64,000 nucleotides of DNA from Sphingobium fuliginis (GTDB lineage Bacteria; Pseudomonadota; Alphaproteobacteria; Sphingomonadales; Sphingomonadaceae): assembly GCF_004152845.1 (NCBI RefSeq), contig NZ_SEON01000003.1:124001-188000 (forward strand). Direction: 5' to 3'. A model generated the notes under the pieces. The model saw nothing but the letters and a program-made list of their open reading frames with translations. It searched no databases and was not told where the DNA came from. The translations under genes and the position numbers were made by a program. Below, one piece after another: positions 18,658 through 26,967 of this stretch (positions are counted from its first letter, which is position 1; every line of letters begins with the position of its first letter).

Positions 18658-20367
18658 GTGCGCTTCAACGATCTCATGCAGACGGTTCTCGCCGCGGAAG
18701 GACGCAGCGGCATCGGGGCCGTCACGCTTTGGCGGCAATGCGTGGATCTGCTGGCGCAAAACGACCGGCACGACCGATCGATCATGTCCGATGCGGAGCG
18801 GGCGGCGCTGCTGGAACGGTTGACCGGACTGCTGCCGAAACTGTCGGAAACGCAGCGGATCGCGACGGTCGTGGAGTTGGGCGGTCGGTTGCGGTCGCCC
18901 ACGCTGGTCGAATTCTTCGCCAATGACCGCCCGGCGATTGTCGCCGCCGCCATGTCCCGTGCGCGCCTTTCCGACGCGGCCTGGGTCGAGATGTTGCCGC
19001 GCCTGACGCCGACGGCGCGTGGCGTGCTGCGGTCGCGGCGCGACCTTGGCCCGGCGACGCTGCAGGGGCTGGAGGCGTTCGGTGCGACCGACCTGGTGCT
19101 GACCAGCGATGTCGCGGTCGAGCAGGAAGACATGCTGCTGACCGAGGCGATGATCGTTCCCGCCGATCCGAAAATCGACCGGCCGCAGGCCGAGCCGGTC
19201 GAGGAGGCGGAGGAGGATCGCAGCCAGATCCGCAATCTGGTTGACCGGATCGCACGCTTCACCAGCGCCCGGCGAGCAGGCGACGCGGACGAAGCGCCGC
19301 AGCGCCCCGCCATCACCGGACCCCGCGCCTTCGCCTTCGAAACGGATGCGTCCGGAACGATCGTCTGGATCGACCAGGGACCGCGGGCGGCGCTGATCGG
19401 CCTCGCGCTCAACGAGACGGCGCTGGAAGGCGGCAGCGGCCCGGATGGCCATGTCGCGGGCGCCTTCATGCGGCGCAGCGGTTTTCAGAACGGCCGCTAT
19501 ACGATCGTCGGCGGCACGATGGCGGGCGAGTGGCGGCTGTCGGCCACACCCTTTTTCGATCCGCGCTCCGGCCGCTTCCAGGGCTATCGCGGGCAGGCCC
19601 GGCGGCCCTATCTCCACGAAGTCGCCGCCGAACCCCGCGCCGAGCCTGTGTCCATCGCCGGCCTGTCCGCCGATTCGATCCGGCAACTGGTGCATGAACT
19701 CCGCACGCCGCTGAATGCGATATTGGGCTTTGCCGAGATCATCGAACAGGAACTGTTCGGTCCTGCAGGTCCCGAATATCGCGATATGGCGGGCAAGATC
19801 GCCGTGGATGCGCGGCATCTGCTGACGGCCTTCGACGATCTGGACCTTGCAGCGCGCGTGTCGCGGGGCGAGGGCGGGAACGAGGCGCCGCGCGCCATCG
19901 ACCCCGCGCTGCTGGTGACGCAGGTTTCGGCGCGCTTCCGCGAGCAGGGGGACAGCGCGCAGATCGACATCGCCATGGCGCGGGGCCTGCCGATGGTGCA
20001 GATCGATCCGGTGCAGGGCGAGCGCATGATCCAGCATCTGCTGCGTACGCTCATATCCGTTGCACCGGCCGGGGAAGCGCTGACCGGCGCCTGCTGGTAT
20101 CAGCCGGACGGGGCGGAAGGGCGCGTCATACTGGCCATCGACCGGCCATCGACGCTGGCGGGGATGGAAGAGGACCGGCTGCTCGATCCAGGCTATATGC
20201 CGGACGGCAATTGGGCGGACGGCCCGCTGCTGGGCCTTGGCTTTTCCCTGCGCCTGATCCGCAGCCTGGCGACGGGGTGCGGCGGGGCGCTGGACGTCGA
20301 ACCCGGCCGTTTCCTGCTCGCCGTGCCGGCCATGGCGGAGACGGAGGATGCCGTCGGCAGCGCCTGA
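18658..20367 (+). CDS. Sensor histidine kinase-like protein with degenerate ATPase domain
   Basis: A 569-residue soluble protein. The N-terminal part of about 200 residues is helical and unassigned. A PAS-like middle region (FAFETDASGTIVWIDQGPRAALIG) leads to a good HisKA H-box, IRQLVHELRTPLNAILGF, with the phospho-accepting His at 346. The ATP-binding part is weak: the N-box position reads RMIQHLLRTLISVAP without the usual Asn, and no DxGxG motif is visible. A G2-like GLGFSLRLIRSLATGCGG remains. It may receive phosphate or act as a scaffold without ATP hydrolysis. GTG at 18658 follows a GGGGA site; ATG 18676 is an alternative. Confidence 0.7.
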   Translation: MRFNDLMQTVLAAEGRSGIGAVTLWRQCVDLLAQNDRHDRSIMSDAERAALLERLTGLLPKLSETQRIATVVELGGRLRSPTLVEFFANDRPAIVAAAMSRARLSDAAWVEMLPRLTPTARGVLRSRRDLGPATLQGLEAFGATDLVLTSDVAVEQEDMLLTEAMIVPADPKIDRPQAEPVEEAEEDRSQIRNLVDRIARFTSARRAGDADEAPQRPAITGPRAFAFETDASGTIVWIDQGPRAALIGLALNETALEGGSGPDGHVAGAFMRRSGFQNGRYTIVGGTMAGEWRLSATPFFDPRSGRFQGYRGQARRPYLHEVAAEPRAEPVSIAGLSADSIRQLVHELRTPLNAILGFAEIIEQELFGPAGPEYRDMAGKIAVDARHLLTAFDDLDLAARVSRGEGGNEAPRAIDPALLVTQVSARFREQGDSAQIDIAMARGLPMVQIDPVQGERMIQHLLRTLISVAPAGEALTGACWYQPDGAEGRVILAIDRPSTLAGMEEDRLLDPGYMPDGNWADGPLLGLGFSLRLIRSLATGCGGALDVEPGRFLLAVPAMAETEDAVGSA

Positions 20368-20418
20368 CCTGCGCCGAGGGAAACCCTATCGCAACCAAAT
20401 CCGGGTAGCGGTGGCGGG

Positions 20419-21456
20419 ATGACGACGCTTTTCCATGACGGCAACCTGCTCCGCGCGCCGGCGGCGGAGGACAGGGTCACGCTCGATCCGGACTTCGGCA
20501 CGCGCTTCATGCTGTTCGTGGATACGGAGGAGGAGTTCGACTGGAACGCCCCCTTCCGCCGGACGGGGCATGGCGTGACGGCGCTCGACGGAATGGCGCG
20601 TGGCCAGGCCTATTTCTCGGCGGCCGGGGTGAAACCCGTCTATGTGACCGACTATCCCGTGGTCGACAGCGACGCAGCGGCGGAACTGATGGGACGCTGG
20701 CTGGCCGATGGCGCGGCCGACATCGGCGCGCATCTGCATCCCTGGGTCAATCCGCCGCATGTCGAGGAGGTGACGGCCGCCAACAGCTATGTCGGCTTTC
20801 TGCCGGAGGCGGTGGAGCGGGCGAAGCTGGAAGCGCTATGCCAGCGGATTGCGGAACGTTTCGGCGCTCGCCCCATCGCCTACCGGGCCGGCCGCTACGG
20901 TGTCGGGCCCAATAGCGCCCGCCTGCTGGAGGAGGCGGGCTTCCGGCTGGACAGTTCGGTCCGCAGCCGCTTCGATTATGGCGGGCAATATGGTCCGGAC
21001 TTCCGGGGCTTGCCGCAATATCCCTATTGGGCGGGACCCGGACGGCGCCTGGTGGAGCTGCCGCTGTCCACGGCCTTTGCCGGTCTGCTGCGCGGCGGTG
21101 GCGAGCGTCTGTACCGCGTGGCGCAACTCATGGGACCGATGGCTGGCGCATTGGCGCGCACCGGGATGTTGAGCCGCATACCGCTGACGCCCGAAGGGAT
21201 CGACGCGCAGGAGGCGATCGCCGCAATCGACGCCCTGTTGGGGGAGGGCGTGCCGGTGCTGAATTTCAGCTTCCACTCCCCGACGCTGGAGCCCGGGCAT
21301 ACGCCCTATGTTCGCGACGAGGCGGACAGGACCGCCTTCTATGGCTGGTGGGACGCAGTGCTTGATCATCTGGACAGGCGAAATGTTCGCCCCGCGACGC
21401 TGGATGCGTTCCTTAACGCAGTCCAGCCGCGAGGACAGGCTTGCCAAGCGGCCTGA
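20419..21456 (+). CDS. Polysaccharide deacetylase family protein
   Basis: A 345-residue protein with the NodB-homology layout. The N-terminal metal-site strand is FMLFVDTEEEFDW, the second motif is IGAHLHPWVNPP, and LNFSFHSPTLEPGHTPY supplies a C-terminal histidine. Family members remove acetyl groups from N-acetylglucosamine-type polymers using a metal ion. There is no obvious signal peptide, so it may work in the cytosol. It starts 51 bp after the kinase-like gene and may be co-transcribed with it. tRNA-Ile follows 25 bp later. The substrate is unknown. Confidence 0.75.
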   Translation: MTTLFHDGNLLRAPAAEDRVTLDPDFGTRFMLFVDTEEEFDWNAPFRRTGHGVTALDGMARGQAYFSAAGVKPVYVTDYPVVDSDAAAELMGRWLADGAADIGAHLHPWVNPPHVEEVTAANSYVGFLPEAVERAKLEALCQRIAERFGARPIAYRAGRYGVGPNSARLLEEAGFRLDSSVRSRFDYGGQYGPDFRGLPQYPYWAGPGRRLVELPLSTAFAGLLRGGGERLYRVAQLMGPMAGALARTGMLSRIPLTPEGIDAQEAIAAIDALLGEGVPVLNFSFHSPTLEPGHTPYVRDEADRTAFYGWWDAVLDHLDRRNVRPATLDAFLNAVQPRGQACQAA

Positions 21457-21481
21457 TGCTGCCTATCCGGGCAACAAGGTG

Positions 21482-21557
21482 GGGCCTGTAGCTCAATGGT
21501 TAGAGCTGGCCGCTCATAACGGCTAGGTTGCGGGTTCGAGTCCTGCCGGGCCCACCA
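21482..21557 (+). tRNA. ileX: tRNA-Ile(CAU), lysidine type (AUA decoding)
   Basis: A 76-nt cloverleaf including an encoded CCA. The acceptor GGGCCTG pairs with CGGGCCC, the D-arm is GCTC/GAGC, and the anticodon loop CTCATAA gives CAU. The T-arm is CGGGT TCGAGTC CTGCC-like. CAU could mean initiator Met, elongator Met or Ile2. The G1-C72 pair rules out the initiator, and the overall sequence closely follows E. coli ileX rather than metT. TilS would convert C34 to lysidine so that it reads AUA. Confidence 0.85.
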
Positions 21558-21719
21558 ATTTCTTCACACCGTCGATCTGCTTGGCCAGACATATCTTGCG
21601 CAAGCGTGCAGGGTTCATGACGCCTGCCGCCCGATCTGGAAAAGCGCAGGGCGGTTATAATTTGTGCAACGCAAAAATTTCGCTTGCGACTCGGATGAAT
21701 CGGTGACAGCTTCCCTCCC

Positions 21720-21812
21720 GTCGAAGCAGGGGCGCTTCGGCACATAGGTTGGGCCTGCCGATGACGGTCAGGGTTCAGCTTCGGTTGATGAAAAGACCGA
21801 CATGGCAATGAC
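21720..21812 (+). promoter_or_regulatory. Putative ANTAR (NasT-type) antiterminator target in the nitrate transporter leader
   Basis: An 8-bp stem (21720-21727 with 21734-21741) is capped by the hexaloop AGGGGC, with A at loop position 1 and G at position 4, as in RNA bound by ANTAR antiterminators such as NasR and NasT. After 12 nt a second hairpin (21754-21772, CCTG..CAGG with one bulge) has the six-base loop GATGAC, with G at position 4 but not A at 1. A third small hairpin spans 21781-21800, and a terminator follows at 21813. A TATAAT at 21656-21661 may be the -10 box. Confidence 0.55.
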
Positions 21813-21857
21813 GCCGCCTGGACACGGTCCGATGACCTTCGTTCCGGCGGCTTTTTT
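21813..21857 (+). terminator. Leader terminator (attenuator) upstream of the nitrate transporter genes
   Basis: GCCGCC (21813-21818) pairs with GGCGGC (21846-21851). The stem continues as GGA/TCC after a bulged T, and a small inner hairpin GGTC/GACC forms the top. T6 follows at 21852-21857. It lies about 137 bp before the first structural gene, so it should stop transcription unless antitermination occurs. Confidence 0.75.
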
Positions 21858-21993
21858 ATTGGGTTTTCGCTGGCGGCATGGATGCTGCCGGGCGGCTTTC
21901 GGCATCGATTTTCGTGCGCTGGATCGCTTCCGGCGATGGCTGGTTGCGCGCTGCTTCCGGCGGTCACGGGCAACAAGGAAAGGACATCAGGGA

Positions 21994-23274
21994 ATGGCAG
22001 AGGGGGATAATCAGCATGGCGTCAGCCGGCGCGGGCTGCTGAAGAGGAGCGGAACGGCGGCGCTGCTCGCTGCGGTGCAGCAGGCATTTCCATCGGGGGC
22101 GTTCGCAGCCGGGGCAGGACCGGAAGTCACGGGCGCCAAGCTGGGCTTCATCGCGCTGACCGATGCGGCGCCGCTGATCATCGCCAGGGAACTGGGCTTC
22201 TTCGCCAAATATGGCATGCCCGACGTGCAGGTGGCGAAGCAGGCGAGCTGGGGCGCGACCCGCGACAATCTGGTGCTGGGAAGCGCGGGCGGCGGCATCG
22301 ACGGGGCGCATATCCTGACGCCCATGCCCTATCTGCTGACGCTGGGCGCGATCGGCAAGGCGACGCCGATGAGCATCCTCGCCCGCCTTAATGTCAACGG
22401 CCAGGCGATCTCCGTATCCAAGGAATATCTGGGGGCCAGGGCGGACCTCAACGCCGGAAAGATGAAAGGCGTGATCGCCCAGCGCAAGGCGGCCGGCAAG
22501 AAGATCTCCATGGCGATGACTTTCCCCGGCGGCACGCATGACATGTGGCTGCGCTATTGGCTGGCGGCCGGCGGGATCGATCCGGACAAGGATGTCGAAC
22601 TGATCACCGTGCCGCCGCCGCAGATGGTGGCGAACATGAAGGCCGACACGATGGACGCCTTCTGCGTGGGCGAGCCGTGGAACGACCAGCTCGTCGCGCA
22701 GCAACTGGGCTACACCGCCGTTTCGACCGGCCAGATGTGGATGAACCACCCCGAAAAGAGCTTCGCCATGCGGTCCGACTGGGTGACGAAATATCCCAGG
22801 GCGGCGCTGGCGATCACGGCGGCGATCATCGAGGCGCAGCGATGGGCGGACAATCCCGGCAATATCGCGCGACTGGCCGGGACGATTGCGGGGCGCGACT
22901 ATCTGAAGTGCCCGATCACCGACATTGCCGACCGCCTGCAGGGCAATTTCACCATGGGCGACGGACGGAAATTCCCGAACGCGGCGTTCAGGATGAAGTT
23001 TTTCGCGGGTTACGCCTCCTTCCCCTACAAGAGCCACGATCTCTGGTTCCTCACGGAGAACCAGCGCTGGGGCAAGCTGCCCATGACGTTGGATAGCAAG
23101 GGCGTGATCGCGAAGGTCAACCGGTCCGACATCTGGCGCAAGGCCGCCGCGATGCTGGGCGGCAAGGGCCCGGCCAGCGACAGCCGCGGCGTCGAGAAAT
23201 TCTTCGACGGCAAGACCTTCGATCCCGCCAACCCCAAGGCCTATCTCGCCAGCCTGGCGATCAAGCGCGTATGA
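21994..23274 (+). CDS. nrtA: Nitrate-type ABC transporter substrate-binding protein (NrtA/CmpA/NasS family)
   Basis: A 426-residue protein with a twin-arginine signal (SRRGLLKRSG, residues 11-20), so it is exported folded. KLGFIALTDAAPLIIARELGFFAKYG, the GWGATRDN-type segment and IDGAHILTPMPYLLTLG are hallmark NrtA/CmpA stretches. The TAT signal argues against it being the cytoplasmic sensor NasS. An AAGGAAAGGA site lies shortly before ATG 21994. The earlier in-frame start at 21802 would run through the leader terminator. It is followed by permease, ATPase and porin genes. Nitrate is the best guess; bicarbonate or cyanate binding is possible in this family. Confidence 0.85.
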   Translation: MAEGDNQHGVSRRGLLKRSGTAALLAAVQQAFPSGAFAAGAGPEVTGAKLGFIALTDAAPLIIARELGFFAKYGMPDVQVAKQASWGATRDNLVLGSAGGGIDGAHILTPMPYLLTLGAIGKATPMSILARLNVNGQAISVSKEYLGARADLNAGKMKGVIAQRKAAGKKISMAMTFPGGTHDMWLRYWLAAGGIDPDKDVELITVPPPQMVANMKADTMDAFCVGEPWNDQLVAQQLGYTAVSTGQMWMNHPEKSFAMRSDWVTKYPRAALAITAAIIEAQRWADNPGNIARLAGTIAGRDYLKCPITDIADRLQGNFTMGDGRKFPNAAFRMKFFAGYASFPYKSHDLWFLTENQRWGKLPMTLDSKGVIAKVNRSDIWRKAAAMLGGKGPASDSRGVEKFFDGKTFDPANPKAYLASLAIKRV

Positions 23275-23288
23275 TGAAGGAGATCAGC

Positions 23289-24245
23289 ATGGCATCGCCA
23301 TCGCCCGGCAGGATGAGTGGGCCGTCGGCTTCGACCGGCGGGTCCAGCACCGAATTGGGTGTCATCCTGCCCTATCCCGAGCAAGCCATCGCCCGCCGCA
23401 GTTTCGAGCCGGTGGCAGCGCCCGAGCATCCGCTGATCCGCGCAGCGCGATCCGGGGCGGCCAGCATGCTGCCGACCATGGTGATGATCGCGGGGCTGCT
23501 GGCCTTCTGGCAGTTGCTCTGCGGATCGCCGAGCGCGACGTTCCCCAGTCCGCTCGCCGTCTGGCAGGAAAGCCATGACGTCATCATGCATCCGTTCAAG
23601 GGCGTGGAGATCGGCCTTACCCATTTCAGCATCCAGGACGGCGGCGACGTCGGCATTGCCGGCCATGTGCTGACCAGCCTCAGCCGCGTGCTGATCGGCT
23701 ACAGCATCGCGGCGGTCATCGGCGTGGCGCTGGGCATCCTGATCGGGCAGAGCGTCTTCGCCTTCCGCGCGCTCGACCCGCTGTTCCAGGTGCTGCGCAC
23801 CGTGCCGCCGCTGGCATGGCTGCCGATCAGCCTCGCCATCTTCCAGCAGGCGCAGCCCTCCGCCATCTTCCTGATCTTCATCACCGCGATCTGGCCGATC
23901 ATATTGAACACGGCGGCAGGGGTGCAGACCATTCCGGCCGCCTATCGCAACGTCGCCAAGGTGCTGGCGCTCAATCCGATCGAATATTTCGTGCGCATCA
24001 TGCTGCCCGCCACCGTGCCGCACATGTTCACCGGTCTTCGCATCGGCGTCGGCATGAGCTGGCTGGCCATCGTCGCGGCCGAGATGGTGCAGGGCGGCAC
24101 CGGCGTCGGCTTCTTCATCTGGGACAGCTACAACAGTTCGCTGCTGACCGACACCATCGTCGCGCTGATCTGGATCGGCATGGTGGGCTTCGCGCTGGAC
24201 CGCATCGTCGCCTTTGCAGGCCGCATCATCGGCCGCGCAGGCTGA
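23289..24245 (+). CDS. nrtB: Nitrate-type ABC transporter permease
   Basis: A 318-residue inner-membrane protein with a hydrophilic N-terminal tail of about 45 residues and six or so membrane segments. The EAA-type loop (AYRNVAKVLALNPIEYFVRIMLPATVPHMFTGLRIG) marks a binding-protein-dependent permease. ATG 23289 was chosen because AAGGAG sits exactly 6 nt upstream. An ATG at 23271 overlaps the nrtA stop (ATGA) and would add six residues. It forms the channel with the ATPase encoded immediately downstream. Confidence 0.9.
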   Translation: MASPSPGRMSGPSASTGGSSTELGVILPYPEQAIARRSFEPVAAPEHPLIRAARSGAASMLPTMVMIAGLLAFWQLLCGSPSATFPSPLAVWQESHDVIMHPFKGVEIGLTHFSIQDGGDVGIAGHVLTSLSRVLIGYSIAAVIGVALGILIGQSVFAFRALDPLFQVLRTVPPLAWLPISLAIFQQAQPSAIFLIFITAIWPIILNTAAGVQTIPAAYRNVAKVLALNPIEYFVRIMLPATVPHMFTGLRIGVGMSWLAIVAAEMVQGGTGVGFFIWDSYNSSLLTDTIVALIWIGMVGFALDRIVAFAGRIIGRAG

Positions 24246-24262
24246 CAGGGGAGGGCATTTTC

Positions 24263-25066
24263 ATGAAACAGCGCAGCTATCTCGCGCTTGAGGGCGTCAC
24301 CGTCGAATTTCCGACCAGGGCAGGGCGCTTCTGCGCGCTCGACGGGATCGATCTGGAGGTTGAAAAGGGCCAGTTCGTGGCGCTGATCGGCCATTCCGGC
24401 TGCGGCAAGTCGACGCTGCTCAATGCGGTCGCCGGGCTGGTCGAGCCGACGCGGGGAGCGATCTTCCTCGACGGCGAACTGGTCGACGCGCCGGGGCCGG
24501 ATCGGGCGGTCGTCTTTCAGGACCATAGCCTGCTGCCCTGGCTGACGGTCGAGGAGAATGTGCGTCTGGCCGTCGACAAGACGGCGGGCGGCAGGAACAG
24601 GGTCGAACGCAGGGATTGGGTCATGCACAATCTGGAACTGGTCCAGATGGCCCATGCCGCGGGCAGGCGGCCCGGCGAACTGTCGGGCGGCATGAAGCAG
24701 CGCGTCGGCATCGCCCGCGCCATCGCCATGAACCCACGCGTCCTGCTGATGGACGAACCTTTCGGCGCGCTCGACGCGCTGACACGGGCGGCGCTTCAGG
24801 ACGTGGTCATGGATTTGCAGGCGCGGCTGAACAACACCGTGCTGATGATCACCCATGATGTCGACGAAGCGGTGCTGCTGGCTGACCGGGTCGTCATGAT
24901 GACCAACGGCCCGGCGGCGCGGATCGGGGAGGACCTTGCCGTGGCGCTGGCCCGTCCCCGGAACCGGCTGGAGGCTGTCGACACGGCCCAATATGCCGAA
25001 GCGCGTTCCGCCGTCATCCACTTCCTGCACGAGCGCTACCGCAATCCGGCGACGCTTGCCGCCTGA
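24263..25066 (+). CDS. nrtD: Nitrate-type ABC transporter ATP-binding protein
   Basis: A 267-residue cytosolic ABC ATPase. Walker A is GHSGCGKST at 43-51, the Q-loop lies in VVFQDHSLLPW, the signature is LSGGMKQR, Walker B is VLLMDEPFGALD and the switch His is in ITHDVDEAV. It resembles NrtD/SsuB/TauB types and lacks the extra substrate-binding domain found on cyanobacterial NrtC. It starts 17 bp after nrtB. A gap of 68 bp separates it from the porin gene. Confidence 0.9.
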   Translation: MKQRSYLALEGVTVEFPTRAGRFCALDGIDLEVEKGQFVALIGHSGCGKSTLLNAVAGLVEPTRGAIFLDGELVDAPGPDRAVVFQDHSLLPWLTVEENVRLAVDKTAGGRNRVERRDWVMHNLELVQMAHAAGRRPGELSGGMKQRVGIARAIAMNPRVLLMDEPFGALDALTRAALQDVVMDLQARLNNTVLMITHDVDEAVLLADRVVMMTNGPAARIGEDLAVALARPRNRLEAVDTAQYAEARSAVIHFLHERYRNPATLAA

Positions 25067-25134
25067 AATCCGGTTTGGAGAGGACGCCCTGAACAGGCCC
25101 GGAAAGGCCATCGGGAGCAAATGAAGGGGGATTT

Positions 25135-26418
25135 ATGAAGAAGGTTTCTTTCCTGTTTTCGGCGTCGGCCCCAATAATGGGACTGTCCGCGATCGCGGGG
25201 CCGGCGCTGGCGCAGGATGTCGTTTTCAAGCCGATCGTGGAGGCCCGCCTGCGGTACGAAACGGTCGATCAGGCGGGCCCGGCGCCGCTCAGCACCAGCC
25301 GCGATGCCCATTCCGTGACGATGCGGCTGCGCGCGGGCGGGGAGGTTTCGAAGGGTCCCTGGGCCTTCCTGGCCGAAGCCGAAGGCACGCTGGCGATCGA
25401 TGAGGACTATAATAGCGGCGTCAACGGAAAGACGCTCTATCCCATCGTAGCCGATCCGGAGACAGTCGAGGCCAACCGGGTGCAGATCCAGTACCGCACA
25501 AAGCCGCTGGTCGTGACCATGGGCCGTCAGCGGATCAACCTGGACGACCAGCGCTTCGTCGGCTCCGTCGCCTGGCGGCAGAATGAGCAGACCTTCGATG
25601 CCGTGCGCATCGAATATATGGGGATCAAGAACCTGAAGGTCGACCTCAGCTACGCGATAGCGGCGCGGACGATCTGGGGCATGGACGGCGGCAAGTTCGG
25701 TTCGGCCAACCGGCCGACGGACATCAAGGGCGACGATGTCTTCGCCAACATCTCCTACAAGACCAAGCTCGGGACTCTGACCGGCTTCGCCTATCTGGTG
25801 GACGAGGATGAGGCGGTGGCCGCGCTGAGGCGCAACAGCAGCCAGACCTATGGCCTGCGCTTCACCGGTGCGCAGCCGCTGGCGAAGAAGGTGAAGCTCA
25901 GCTACCTCGCCAGCTATGCGCGGCAGAGCGACCATGCGACCAATCCTGTCGATTATTCGGCGGATTTCGTCACGGCGGAACTGGGGCTGGACATTGCCGC
26001 CTTCAAGTTGACGGCGGGCTATGAATTGCTGGGGTCGGATGCGGGCGCGACCGGCATCGCGGGCGGTTTCGCCTTCCAGACGCCCTTTGCCACGCTGCAC
26101 AAGTTCAACGGCTGGGCCGACAAGTTCCTGACCACGCCCGGCACCGGCATTCAGGATTATTATGCCGGCGTCGCCTATACCGTGCCTAAGGTGGGCAAGG
26201 CCGGACCGCTGGTCGCTTCCTTCATCTACCACCGGTTCAGCAGCGACCGGCTGTCGATCCATTATGGCGACGAATATGATGCGCAGGTGACGCTGAAGCT
26301 GAACAAGCATCTGAGCGCGCTCGTCAAATATGCGGATTATGATCGCAAGGGGATCGCCAGCTACACCGGCGATGCCGATACCAGGAAGTTCTGGGCGCAG
26401 ATCGACTACGCGCTCTGA
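25135..26418 (+). CDS. Alginate-export-type outer-membrane porin
   Basis: A 427-residue protein with a signal peptide ending in PALAQ (about residue 26) followed by alternating amphipathic beta-strands. Features such as VEANRVQIQYRTKPLVVTMGRQRINLDDQRFVGSVAWRQNEQTFDAVRIEY match the alginate-export/AlgE-like barrel family often found beside sphingomonad transport genes. An AAGGGGG ribosome site precedes ATG 25135. Its place after nrtABD suggests that it carries the same anion across the outer membrane. The last residues (WAQIDYAL) form a final strand but lack the classic terminal Phe. Confidence 0.75.
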   Translation: MKKVSFLFSASAPIMGLSAIAGPALAQDVVFKPIVEARLRYETVDQAGPAPLSTSRDAHSVTMRLRAGGEVSKGPWAFLAEAEGTLAIDEDYNSGVNGKTLYPIVADPETVEANRVQIQYRTKPLVVTMGRQRINLDDQRFVGSVAWRQNEQTFDAVRIEYMGIKNLKVDLSYAIAARTIWGMDGGKFGSANRPTDIKGDDVFANISYKTKLGTLTGFAYLVDEDEAVAALRRNSSQTYGLRFTGAQPLAKKVKLSYLASYARQSDHATNPVDYSADFVTAELGLDIAAFKLTAGYELLGSDAGATGIAGGFAFQTPFATLHKFNGWADKFLTTPGTGIQDYYAGVAYTVPKVGKAGPLVASFIYHRFSSDRLSIHYGDEYDAQVTLKLNKHLSALVKYADYDRKGIASYTGDADTRKFWAQIDYAL

Positions 26419-26568
26419 CATTTGCCTGCGGCTCCAGGGCCGCCGTGGCGGGCCATCGCTGCCGGATCAAGGGACCGGCGGCGGTGGCCTTCACCTGTTG
26501 CCAACGCCTGTTGCCACCGCCCGCTGCCGGGCTGCTCCGGGCCGCATGGGCAAGGGCGCGGCATCGGC
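26419..26568. other. Intergenic stretch after the porin gene
   Basis: About 150 bp of GC-rich sequence. A CCGG-ATC/GGA-CCGG stem is visible near 26462, but there is no T-run and no convincing gene. ATGGGCAAGGGC occurs here near 26545 and again at the start of the small peptide gene at 26636, which may be chance. Confidence 0.4.
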
Positions 26569-26594
26569 GGAACCTCCTGGCTTCCCTGCTCGTT
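26569..26594 (+). promoter_or_regulatory. Putative EcfG (general stress sigma factor) promoter
   Basis: GGAAC (26569-26573) and CGTT (26591-26594) are separated by exactly 17 bases. This is the -35/-10 arrangement recognised by EcfG sigma factors of the alphaproteobacterial PhyR-NepR-EcfG stress response. Transcription would begin near 26600, about 36 bases before the start of a 25-residue peptide gene. I saw no other such match in the intergenic regions I checked. Confidence 0.55.
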
Positions 26595-26635
26595 GAGCCT
26601 GCGAAAGCAATAGCAGGCGATGGAGGATCGACAGG

Positions 26636-26713
26636 ATGGGCAAGGGCATTTTGCTGTGGTTGCTGGGCGTGCCCATTCCCATCATCATTATCCTGTGGCT
26701 GCTGTTCCGCTGA
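26636..26713 (+). CDS. 25-residue hydrophobic membrane peptide
   Basis: A very short gene encoding a single membrane helix: the N-terminus is MGKGILLWLLG, a VPIPIIII core follows, and the peptide ends in LWLLFR. A perfect GGAGG site at 26622-26626 lies 9 nt before the ATG. The peptide resembles tiny hydrophobic proteins seen in other sphingomonads (recalled, not searched). It is preceded by a stress-type promoter and followed 46 bp later by tRNA-Pro on the other strand. It may be a stress-induced membrane peptide; the function is unknown. Confidence 0.6.
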   Translation: MGKGILLWLLGVPIPIIIILWLLFR

Positions 26714-26757
26714 ACAGGCCGTCGCTCAGCCTGCCGGAAGAGCCCGGTATCCAGGGT

Positions 26758-26836
<79 letters not shown>

Positions 26837-26908
26837 GCGCTCGCGGGCCTTAGCGGCGAAGCAGGCCGCACGTCAATCGCGCTTTTGGCCCCAATCCCGC
26901 CCGCATAG

Positions 26909-26944
26909 AAAAAGGGCGGATCGTACCAAGACGATCCGCCCTTT
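26909..26944 (-). terminator. Intrinsic terminator of the Asn/Ala lipoprotein gene
   Basis: A perfect 14-bp stem (AAAGGGCGGATCGT, 26911-26924, with 26931-26944) and a 6-base loop. On the minus strand it ends in T5. It lies 24 bp after the lipoprotein stop. Confidence 0.9.
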
Positions 26945-26967
26945 CGAAAATCTCGCTGGAGCGAAGA

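Noticed and set aside
21482-21557. Annotation of the CAU-anticodon tRNA as tRNA-Met
   Set aside because: The acceptor stem is fully paired, unlike the initiator, and the body matches the Ile2 (ileX) type much better than elongator Met.
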